A stretch of DNA of 64,000 bases from Parabacteroides massiliensis (lineage in GTDB: Bacteria; Bacteroidota; Bacteroidia; Bacteroidales; Tannerellaceae), in assembly GCF_900155425.1 (NCBI RefSeq), contig NZ_LT700192.1, positions 1-64,000 on the forward strand, in the 5' to 3' direction. Both the position numbers and the translations under genes were made by a program. Numbering within the stretch: position 1 is the first letter of the stretch; each line of letters starts with the position of its first letter. The notes beneath the pieces are model-generated. The model made no database searches. It had not been told where the DNA came from and saw only the letters and a program-made list of their open reading frames with translations. This document shows positions 6,250 through 13,005 of the stretch, piece after piece.

Positions 6250-8694
6250 TCAGATGAACAGATTTACATTCGCCTCTTCTGCCCGTTCGAGATAAGAAGC
6301 CACGCCACCCAGCGTGACATTGTCCATCAGTTCTTCTTTTTGCACGCCCATGACATCCATGCTCATGGTGCAGGCGATCATTTCCACGCCATTGTCTATG
6401 GCTTGTCGGATCAGGCTTTCCAGGCTGTCGATTCGCTTTTGCTTCATGATGAGACGCATCATCCAGCTACCGGCACCTCCCATATTCATTTTAGACAGTT
6501 TGAGTTTGCCGCTGTATGACGGAAGCATCCAGCCGAACATCTTACCGAAAATATCTTTGGAGACTACAGGTTTATGCTGTTTCTTGATCACATTCAACCC
6601 CCAAAACGTAAAGAACATGGTCACTTTCTTGCCGGTCGAAGCCGCTCCATTGGCAATGACAAAGGAGGCTAATGCCTTGTCCAGGTCATCGCTGAAGACG
6701 ATCAGTGTCTTGTTGTCGGCATTATTCCGTGAAATCTCGCAGGAAGCTGTTTTATCCTGTTTACGAATGGTGGCGGCAACCACTCCGTTTTTGTTTTCCA
6801 ATGCAACCAGTTCTGCGCCTGTCATCTTGCACCAGGAAGCGACATCCTTGCCAAAAGCCTGGTCGGTGGCAGTTATCTGAAGTTGTTCACCGGCCTTCAA
6901 CGTCTCGTAGTTCTTTTTCAATTGCATCACAGGTCCGGGACACATCAGTCCGCATGCATCTACTTTCAACGGAGTGGCCTGGGGGGCGGAGTATCCGCAA
7001 CTTGTGCCTCCCTGTGTTTCCGGCTTGTGGGAAACGACCTCTTTTATGGGTGCGGTCGCCACGCTCCACGTTTTGTATCCACCGGACAGGTTGCGCACAT
7101 GCTTGAAGCCATTCTGCACCAAGATGCGATAGGCCAGGTAACCACGCAGTCCGACTGCACAGGTTACGACGATCGGTTTCTCTTTCGGCAGTTCGTCTAA
7201 ATGTTCGCGTAATTCATCTACCGGTATGTTTATAAATCCGGGAATTGTACCTAATTTATATTCGTCGTGTGTACGGACATCGATTCGAATCGTGTCGGCC
7301 GGAAGTTCAGCGAGTTCGCGCCATTGGATGATCCGGGACTTTTCGCTTAAAATATTTTCAGCAACGAATCCGGCCATATTCACAGGATCTTTAGCTGACG
7401 AATAGGGCGGAGCATAGGCATGTTCCAATTCCGCCAGGTCGTAGACTGTCCCGCCTCGCTGTATCACTTGTGCCAGCATCTCGATGCGTTTGTCTACTCC
7501 GTCGAAACCGACAACTTGAGCTCCTAACAGTTTGCCGTTTTTCGGAGCGAACAATATCTTGATAGACAATGAAACGGCATTCGGATAATATCCGGCATGC
7601 GACACTCCGTGCGTATAGGATGATATGTATGCGATATTATTACGTTTCAACAATTTGGCATTGGCACCGGATGTGGCAACCGTCAGGTCGAATACTTTCG
7701 CGATGGAGGTTCCGATTGATCCCGGATATTTTTCTTTGTTGCCAAATACGATATTGTCTGCCACGATGCGTCCCTGTTTGTTTGCCGGTCCTGCCAGCGG
7801 AATAAGGGTCGGTTGTCCGGTTACGAGATGGCGTGTTTCGACAGCGTCGCCGAGAGCATATATATCGGCATCGGAAGTTTGCATGTAATCGTTTACGGCG
7901 ATGCCACCCCGTTCTCCGATGGCGAGTCCTGCATCTTTGGCTAGTTTGGTTTCCGGGCGTACCCCGATGCTCAGCAAAACCATGTCGGTAGCGATCTGTT
8001 TGCCACTGCGGAGGTGTACGGTCACACCACCGTCTTTTTCTTCAAAACGGTTGACACCATCTTCCAAGTGCAGTCCGACTCCTTTCTCGGTCAGTTGCCG
8101 GTGTACGATTGCTGCCATTGAGAAGTCTAACGGAGCCATCACTTGGTCAGCCATTTCCACCACGTCGACCTGGATGCCTAAGTCATGCAGGTTTTCCGCC
8201 ATTTCCAGTCCGATAAAGCCTCCACCTACAACGATAGCGTGTTTCGGGTTTTCGGTATTGACGTAATTCTTGATCGTATCGGTGTCCGGCACGTTGCGGA
8301 GCGTGAATATCTTCTTGCTTCCGATCCCTTCGATACCAGGCCGGAGCGGTTCGGCTCCCGGTGAAAGTACCAGTTTGTCGTATGTTTCGGTGTATGTTTC
8401 ACCGGTGGACAGGTTCTTGACTTCTACTTCTTTTTTATCCGGACGGATGGCGGTTACTTCCTGTTTTGTACGGATATCAATCCGGAAACGGCCTGTGAAG
8501 CCTTTCACTGTCTGTACGAACAGCTTTTCCCGATTGTTGATCGTGCCACCTATATAATAAGGTAAGCCACAGTTGGCATACGATACATATTTTCCTCGTT
8601 CGAACAGGATGATATTGGCTTTTTCATCTATTCTGCGCAGACGTGCTGCGACGGTAGCTCCTCCGGCTACTCCTCCTATAATCAGGTAGTTCAT
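6250..8694 (-). CDS. CoA-disulfide reductase-like flavoprotein fused to rhodanese, TusA and DsrE domains
   Basis: The start chosen is the Met of MNYLIIGG (814 residues); an in-frame ATG at 8718 would add eight. Domains in order: a pyridine-nucleotide-disulfide oxidoreductase (FAD motif GGVAGG at the N-terminus, then SYANCGLPYY with the single redox Cys near residue 42 of CoA-disulfide reductases), its NAD domain and dimerisation domain to ~455; a rhodanese domain (~460-550) with active-site loop TCAVGLRG; a TusA/SirA domain (~580-650) with CPGP, the CPxP motif; and a DsrE/DsrF-like domain to the C-terminus. Such fusions are known in Bacteroidetes and are thought to move sulfane sulfur between persulfide carriers and reduce CoA or protein disulfides. 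It is monocistronic, flanked by a terminator and by the repeat pair. Confidence 0.9.
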   Translation of the reverse strand: MNYLIIGGVAGGATVAARLRRIDEKANIILFERGKYVSYANCGLPYYIGGTINNREKLFVQTVKGFTGRFRIDIRTKQEVTAIRPDKKEVEVKNLSTGETYTETYDKLVLSPGAEPLRPGIEGIGSKKIFTLRNVPDTDTIKNYVNTENPKHAIVVGGGFIGLEMAENLHDLGIQVDVVEMADQVMAPLDFSMAAIVHRQLTEKGVGLHLEDGVNRFEEKDGGVTVHLRSGKQIATDMVLLSIGVRPETKLAKDAGLAIGERGGIAVNDYMQTSDADIYALGDAVETRHLVTGQPTLIPLAGPANKQGRIVADNIVFGNKEKYPGSIGTSIAKVFDLTVATSGANAKLLKRNNIAYISSYTHGVSHAGYYPNAVSLSIKILFAPKNGKLLGAQVVGFDGVDKRIEMLAQVIQRGGTVYDLAELEHAYAPPYSSAKDPVNMAGFVAENILSEKSRIIQWRELAELPADTIRIDVRTHDEYKLGTIPGFINIPVDELREHLDELPKEKPIVVTCAVGLRGYLAYRILVQNGFKHVRNLSGGYKTWSVATAPIKEVVSHKPETQGGTSCGYSAPQATPLKVDACGLMCPGPVMQLKKNYETLKAGEQLQITATDQAFGKDVASWCKMTGAELVALENKNGVVAATIRKQDKTASCEISRNNADNKTLIVFSDDLDKALASFVIANGAASTGKKVTMFFTFWGLNVIKKQHKPVVSKDIFGKMFGWMLPSYSGKLKLSKMNMGGAGSWMMRLIMKQKRIDSLESLIRQAIDNGVEMIACTMSMDVMGVQKEELMDNVTLGGVASYLERAEEANVNLFI

Positions 8695-8727
8695 GTTGTA
8701 AGTGTGTTTGTTTATCATTTTTTAAAG

Positions 8728-8769
8728 CAAAAGGATGCATGCTTTCTGAAAATAACATGCATCCTTTTG
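8728..8769. terminator. 14-bp perfect inverted repeat between two minus-strand genes
   Basis: The arms at 8728-8741 and 8756-8769 are perfect complements (CAAAAGGATGCATG/CATGCATCCTTTTG) around a 14-nt loop. It sits between the DHODH-like gene and the downstream oxidoreductase. It could terminate the former or regulate the latter. No long T-run follows on the minus strand. Confidence 0.55.
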
Positions 8770-8784
8770 TAAAAAGATTTTCGT
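8756..8784. repeat. Dispersed intergenic repeat, copy 2
   Basis: CATGCATCCTTTTG followed by TAAAAAGATTTTCGTC nearly repeats the sequence starting at 6050. The first part doubles as the right arm of the hairpin at 8728-8769. Confidence 0.6.
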
Positions 8785-8807
8785 CGGACGACGGATAGAT
8801 AGTTTGT

Positions 8808-9785
8808 TTAATCTCTATTGGAGAAATATTTCATGAATTGCGAGCGTTCATACATCGCCGGATTGGGAATGTTTGCATAGTTCAGTTTGCCTTTGAACTG
8901 GTCAAGCGACTGGTAATGTGCTTGGTGCATCCATTCTTCGATACAGGTGAGGACTTGTGAGATGATTTCCGCCCCGTGTGTATAAACGGCGCTGCACATC
9001 TGTACGGCATCGGCTCCTGCCAACAGGCATTTGATGACATCTTCCCAATCGTGTACGCCGGTAGAGGAAGCAATACTGATTCCGGGTATCTTGCCCGAAA
9101 CGATTGCCGTCCAACGAAGCGTGTCACTCAAATCGGAATGGTTGCTGAAGACGTTGCCTGAGACGATTTGCATATTGTTGATGTCGATATCCGGTTGGTA
9201 AAAACGGTTGAAGAGGACGATTCCGTCCGCTCCGTTTACGGTCAGCGTATGGGCGACGGCCGGAATGTTACCGACCATTTTGCTCATCTTGATCATGACA
9301 GGGATCGAAACCGTTTCTTTCACTTTGCGGATAATGCTGACATACAAGTCGCGCATGTTTTCGCTGCTGTATGTGAGGTCTGTTTCCAGGAAGAACACGT
9401 TCAGTTCCAAGGCATCGGCTCCAGCCAATTCGATTTGGCGGGCAAATTCGACCCATGCATCCGATTTATAACAGTTGATGCTTGCGATAACCGGGATGGT
9501 GCATGATTCTTTTGTCTTCTGGATCAGTTCCAGATAACCGTTTATCTGATTTGCTTTTACATAGCTGCGTATGTAATCGGCTGCTTCGGGATAGTCCGAA
9601 TCCTGCATCAATGCATTGCTTTGCATTTCAATCTGCTCTTCGAAGAGAGATTTCAGCACGATCGCTCCGGCACCGGCTTTTTCAAATTCCTTATTTCGTT
9701 CCGCATTGTTTGTCAGACCGGAACTTCCGACGATAAGCGGGTTACGGAGTGTTAGGCCCGCATATTGTGTTTTAATGTCAATCAT
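8808..9785 (-). CDS. Dihydroorotate dehydrogenase-like flavoprotein
   Basis: The start at MIDIKTQYAGL gives 325 residues; an ATG seven codons upstream is less likely by alignment with the family. The N-terminus reads LRNPLIVGSSGLT, typical of class-1 DHODH TIM barrels. Further FMN- and substrate-contact segments include IPVIASINCY, IPVMIKMSKM and SIASSTGVHDWEDVIKCLLAGADAVQMCSAVY. The usual catalytic Cys loop is not clear to me, and Bacteroidales carry a separate genuine pyrD, so this paralogue may act on another substrate. It is transcribed alone, with a promoter box at 9813 and a hairpin downstream. Confidence 0.85.
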   Translation of the reverse strand: MIDIKTQYAGLTLRNPLIVGSSGLTNNAERNKEFEKAGAGAIVLKSLFEEQIEMQSNALMQDSDYPEAADYIRSYVKANQINGYLELIQKTKESCTIPVIASINCYKSDAWVEFARQIELAGADALELNVFFLETDLTYSSENMRDLYVSIIRKVKETVSIPVMIKMSKMVGNIPAVAHTLTVNGADGIVLFNRFYQPDIDINNMQIVSGNVFSNHSDLSDTLRWTAIVSGKIPGISIASSTGVHDWEDVIKCLLAGADAVQMCSAVYTHGAEIISQVLTCIEEWMHQAHYQSLDQFKGKLNYANIPNPAMYERSQFMKYFSNRD

Positions 9786-9812
9786 GTCAGATTCAATTAT
9801 GTTCAACGATTA

Positions 9813-9820
9813 CAAAAATA
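9813..9820 (-). promoter_or_regulatory. -7 promoter box of the DHODH-like gene
   Basis: The minus strand reads TATTTTTG, matching TAnnTTTG, 27 bp before the chosen start. Confidence 0.4.
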
Positions 9821-9870
9821 GAGAATTATTTTCTACCTTATCTATTCTTGCCCTTTAAAATGGTTAAAAC

Positions 9871-10539
9871 TCAATATTCCCGTTCTCCGAAAATACTGGT
9901 TCCTATACGTACCATTGTACTGCCTTCGCGGATGGCTACCGGGTAGTCATGGCTCATTCCCATCGATAATTCGCGGAAGTATTCGTCACCTTTGAATACC
10001 GAGTTTTTCAGTTCAGAGAAAAGTTCATGGAGTTTATGAAACTCATTCTGGATCTGAACTGTGTCGTCGGTGTTTGTAGCCATCCCCATCAGTCCGCATA
10101 TCCGGATGTGGGGAAGGGTTTCGGGTGATAGACCGTGCAGCAGTTCGCGACATTCATCGGGACTGAAACCGTGTTTGGCTTCTTCCTGCGCGACATGTAT
10201 CTCCAGCAGTACACGGATGATGCGGTTATGTTTGGCCGCCTGTTTGTCGACCTCCTGCAAAAGTTTCAGTGAGTCGATGCTGTGTATCATGTGGATGAAC
10301 GGGGCGATGTCTTTCACCTTGTTACTTTGCAACGGGCCGATAAAATGCCACTCGATGTCACCGGGCAAAACTTTTTGCTTGGCCGTCAGTTCCTGGGCCC
10401 TGCTTTCACCAAATACACGTTGTCCGGCGTTGTAGGCTTCTTGCAAAGCCTCGGCCGGATGGAACTTGGAGACCGCTACCAGCGTGACACCTGCCGGCAG
10501 CGATGCTTTCAGTCTTGTTATATTCTCGGTGATGCTCAT
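9871..10539 (-). CDS. yggS: YggS/PLPBP-family pyridoxal phosphate homeostasis protein
   Basis: The protein has 222 residues, the normal family length. The PLP-binding Lys lies in VTLVAVSKFHP near residue 24. Other family blocks are FGESRAQELTAK, WHFIGPLQSNKVK, GLMGMAT, and the C-terminal MGMSHDYPVAIREGSTMVRIGTSIFG, which binds the phosphate. These single-domain fold-III proteins have no known catalytic activity and buffer cytosolic PLP and amino-acid pools. The start codon overlaps the stop of the upstream DUF4494 gene by 4 bp (10536-10539), so the two are translationally coupled, a pairing that suggests a two-gene operon. Confidence 0.95.
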   Translation of the reverse strand: MSITENITRLKASLPAGVTLVAVSKFHPAEALQEAYNAGQRVFGESRAQELTAKQKVLPGDIEWHFIGPLQSNKVKDIAPFIHMIHSIDSLKLLQEVDKQAAKHNRIIRVLLEIHVAQEEAKHGFSPDECRELLHGLSPETLPHIRICGLMGMATNTDDTVQIQNEFHKLHELFSELKNSVFKGDEYFRELSMGMSHDYPVAIREGSTMVRIGTSIFGEREY

Positions 10540-11042
10540 GCTTCTCTTGTTTCAGCCTGTTTTTTCTGTTCGGCAATCAGTTCTTCCTCGGATTTCTTTT
10601 CTGCAGGGATACTGTTGGCGTCAAAGGGGAAGACATCCATCAGCGGGGTTTCCGTGACGGATGCGATCGTATAGTCGGCAAGCGTACCCTTCATGCCGTC
10701 TTCCAGTACGGCGATGGCATCTTTCAGGTTCGACGCTTGTGCCAGCATCTGTGCTGCGGTTTTCTTTTCGGCTCCGCTCTTTTCGTCGAGGGTGATGAAG
10801 TAAACTTTGATCTTATAGAAGCGGTCGCCGTTTTCGTTGAAAAACAACTCTGACAAGCGGGCGCGTTTGATGTCTGTCACTGTAAATTCACCGGATACGA
10901 AGGGACGGATTTCTTCGATGATACGGGCTTCCGCTTCCGTGAATGACAGGGCGTCGACCAGATAAGGTTCCGTCACTTTCTTTTGTATTCCATTCTCCAT
11001 GATTTTCTCGAAGGAGACTTTACATTCAAACCAGTTATGCAT
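10536..11042 (-). CDS. DUF4494 domain protein
   Basis: The 168-residue cytoplasmic protein matches the Bacteroidetes DUF4494 pattern: NWFECKVSFEKIMENG at the N-terminus, then YLVDALSFTEAEARIIEE, SGEFTVTDIKRARLSELFF, and FYKIKVYFITLDEKSGAEKKT. Domain function is unknown. The C-terminal ~25 residues are a Lys/Glu-rich helix. It is the first gene of an operon with yggS. A promoter box lies 46 bp upstream. Confidence 0.85.
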   Translation of the reverse strand: MHNWFECKVSFEKIMENGIQKKVTEPYLVDALSFTEAEARIIEEIRPFVSGEFTVTDIKRARLSELFFNENGDRFYKIKVYFITLDEKSGAEKKTAAQMLAQASNLKDAIAVLEDGMKGTLADYTIASVTETPLMDVFPFDANSIPAEKKSEEELIAEQKKQAETREA

Positions 11043-11087
11043 ATATTTATACGTTTTATAATGTCTGTATTTCTATTTCAAACGAGG

Positions 11088-11095
11088 CACAAATA
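11088..11095 (-). promoter_or_regulatory. -7 promoter box of the DUF4494-yggS operon
   Basis: The minus strand reads TATATTTG. Between here and the ndk terminator (11096-11285) I see no gene. Confidence 0.45.
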
Positions 11096-11285
11096 TAACG
11101 GCAATTCGGGAATTAAACAACCGGAATGGATTTCTTTGTCAATTATTGGGATCACAGTGAACCTTTTACCGCGTACTCCGGTTATATAAGCGTAGTGTGT
11201 TTTTTCATGGTATTAGATTTTTAGATTAGTAATTAGGTTGTTTTGTCCGGTTCGAGAGGGATAGGGCAGAGGTTCTAAAATATCA

Positions 11286-11324
11286 GAGCCGGAAGTGTAG
11301 GAATTTCCCCTTGCTTTCCGGCTC
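11286..11324 (-). terminator. Terminator of ndk
   Basis: A 9-bp perfect stem (GAGCCGGAA at 11286-11294, TTCCGGCTC at 11316-11324) lies 10 bp beyond the minus-strand stop of ndk. Confidence 0.7.
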
Positions 11325-11333
11325 TTTTATGTT

Positions 11334-11795
11334 TCAAAACTCGTCGTTGGCATAGATTGCTAACAGATTATTCGTTTTGTAGTCGAACAATTCATCGTCA
11401 TTGAAAAAGCGTTTCAATTCGATGGCTGCTGTTTCAGGCGAATCGGAAGCATGTACGATGTTTTCTTGTACGCTCATACTGAAGTCGCCGCGGATCGTTC
11501 CCGGCTGTGCGTTTCTTCCGTTGGTGGCGCCTGTCAACTGGCGGACGACCTGTATGGCGTCCACCCCTTCCCAGCAACATACGATGACGGGACATACCGA
11601 CATGGCGTCTTTGATGCGTTGGAAGAAAGGCTTTTCTTTCAGGTGTGCATAATGTTCACTGAGGATATTATCTGTCAGCCAGATCATTTTCATGCCTGCC
11701 AGTTGTAGGCCCTTTCTCTCGAAGCGGGAGATTATTTCCCCGATCAGTCCTCGCTGAATAGTACAGGGTTTCAGGATAACAAGTGTCTTTTCCAT
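11334..11795 (-). CDS. ndk: Nucleoside diphosphate kinase
   Basis: The 153-residue enzyme transfers the gamma phosphate from ATP to NDPs through a phosphohistidine. The N-terminus (EKTLVILKPCTIQRGLIGEI) carries the family Lys-Pro pair. The active-site His lies in NIVHASDSPETAAIELKRFF, near residue 116. GATNGRNAQPGTIRGDF provides the nucleotide-binding residues. Family length is ~150, so the gene is complete. It is a single-gene unit with its own promoter box (11831) and terminator (11286). Confidence 0.96.
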   Translation of the reverse strand: MEKTLVILKPCTIQRGLIGEIISRFERKGLQLAGMKMIWLTDNILSEHYAHLKEKPFFQRIKDAMSVCPVIVCCWEGVDAIQVVRQLTGATNGRNAQPGTIRGDFSMSVQENIVHASDSPETAAIELKRFFNDDELFDYKTNNLLAIYANDEF

Positions 11796-11830
11796 ACTGT
11801 TTTTGTTTATAGGAGATTTGATGTATCTGT

Positions 11831-11838
11831 CAAAGATA
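11831..11838 (-). promoter_or_regulatory. -7 promoter box of ndk
   Basis: The minus strand reads TATCTTTG, an exact TAnnTTTG, 35 bp upstream of the ndk start. The remaining intergenic DNA, to 12153, holds the hairpin at 11968-12037 and no gene that I can see. Confidence 0.5.
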
Positions 11839-11967
11839 AAGCAATTATTTCTAAAAAGTTGATTTATCGTATAATATTCAATAAAGATTTTGAAAAGTAG
11901 AAAAAACGGAAGGAGAATATGCAGGGTATGACTGTGTGAAAAGAGGTATTCCTATTCTGTCGGAGAA

Positions 11968-12037
11968 ATACTAAATAATCCAAAACCAACCACATGCCGT
12001 TAGTACAGCGAGCGGCAGGTTTTGGATTATTTAGTAT
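11968..12037. repeat. 20-bp perfect inverted repeat downstream of the invertase gene
   Basis: The arms at 11968-11987 and 12018-12037 are perfect complements (ATACTAAATAATCCAAAACC and its reverse complement). The 30-bp centre contains a further 5-bp stem (TGCCG/CGGCA). It lies 117 bp beyond the stop of the Mpi-type recombinase. It could be a strong terminator, or a pair of recombinase half-sites too close together for normal inversion. Confidence 0.6.
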
Positions 12038-12153
12038 GTGGATCACTTTGCCTCATCGGACATGCCGTATTGACTGATAATAAATTACCTCAAAAACATT
12101 TTATCAAGGTTACATAGATTAACATTCAGACAATTAAAGCCATGCAGGCCCGA

Positions 12154-12777
12154 TTACTTAATATATCTATATTTTCTCCAGTCCGGAAAAGTATCCCGGA
12201 GGAAATCGCGGAGAGTTTGACGGTTTACTCCGAATTTTTCGGCGATTTCGTTCATCGAGCATTTTTCATTGATCATTTTCTTGATGACATTTTCTTTTCC
12301 TGACAACCTGACCTGCATGGTCTTTTTACCTTTCGGACGACCGAGTATCGTGCCTTCTGCTTTTTTACGCGCAAGTGCCTCACGGGTACGTTGTGAGATC
12401 AGATTACGTTCGATTTCCGCGCTCAGGCTAAAGGCGAAGGCCAGGATTTTACTATTGATATTATTCCCTAATTCATAGCGCTCTTTGACTGTAAGGACGA
12501 TGATATCCCGTTCCATGCACTGGTGAAGGAAGCTCATGACCTGCATCAAATTACGGCCAAGCCTTGATAATTCTGTTGTTACAAGTGTGTCACCTTTACG
12601 AATTTGCTTTAGTAATCTGCCGAGTTGGCGATCCGATACATTTGTTGTTCCGCTAATTGTTTCGTCTACCCAACGTTCGATACGGAAACCTTTCGCTTTT
12701 GAATAGTTTTCAATCTCGAAACGTTGATTCTCAGTACTCTGTTTATCCGTACTGACTCTTACATAACCGTATATCAT
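12154..12777 (-). CDS. mpi: Mpi-type serine DNA invertase
   Basis: The protein has 207 residues. The resolvase/invertase catalytic domain starts at once: MIYGYVRVSTDKQSTENQ contains the nucleophilic Ser near residue 9. The Arg-rich active-site segment is in ELSRLGRNLMQVMSFL. The long E helix runs through AFAFSLSAEIERNLISQRTREAL. A C-terminal helix-turn-helix (SMNEIAEKFGVNRQTLRDFL, ~170-190) binds DNA. The sequence follows Mpi of Bacteroides fragilis, the master invertase that flips capsule promoters. It is encoded just upstream of fkp and the polysaccharide operon, but no obvious invertible promoter lies between flanking repeats here, so its targets are probably elsewhere. The exact orthology is inferred from memory of the family. 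Confidence 0.85.
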   Translation of the reverse strand: MIYGYVRVSTDKQSTENQRFEIENYSKAKGFRIERWVDETISGTTNVSDRQLGRLLKQIRKGDTLVTTELSRLGRNLMQVMSFLHQCMERDIIVLTVKERYELGNNINSKILAFAFSLSAEIERNLISQRTREALARKKAEGTILGRPKGKKTMQVRLSGKENVIKKMINEKCSMNEIAEKFGVNRQTLRDFLRDTFPDWRKYRYIK

Positions 12778-12978
12778 ACCATCTGAATATTAAATGAATA
12801 ACTAAAGATACTTCAGAAATAGAAAAGAAAGGGTGGGATTAGTATTTACCAACTTTTTTTATTGTCATATGATTATAAGAGTGCATTCCCTCTACAAAGG
12901 TGGATATAATAATTTAAACGAAACAGCCTCTGAAAATAAAAATTAAATTAAATTTTACGCAGTGAAAGGGGAAAGGAG

Positions 12979-12986
12979 TATTTTTG
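12979..12986 (+). promoter_or_regulatory. -7 promoter box of fkp
   Basis: TATTTTTG matches TAnnTTTG and lies 20 bp upstream of the fkp ATG. The upstream DNA is very AT-rich, without a clear -33 TTTG. Confidence 0.5.
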
Positions 12987-13005
12987 CCGGAAAGAATAGT
13001 GGGAT

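Noticed and set aside
11968-12037. Invertible promoter element
   Set aside because: The 30-bp centre is too short for known promoter inversions and contains no TAnnTTTG box. Kept only as an inverted repeat.
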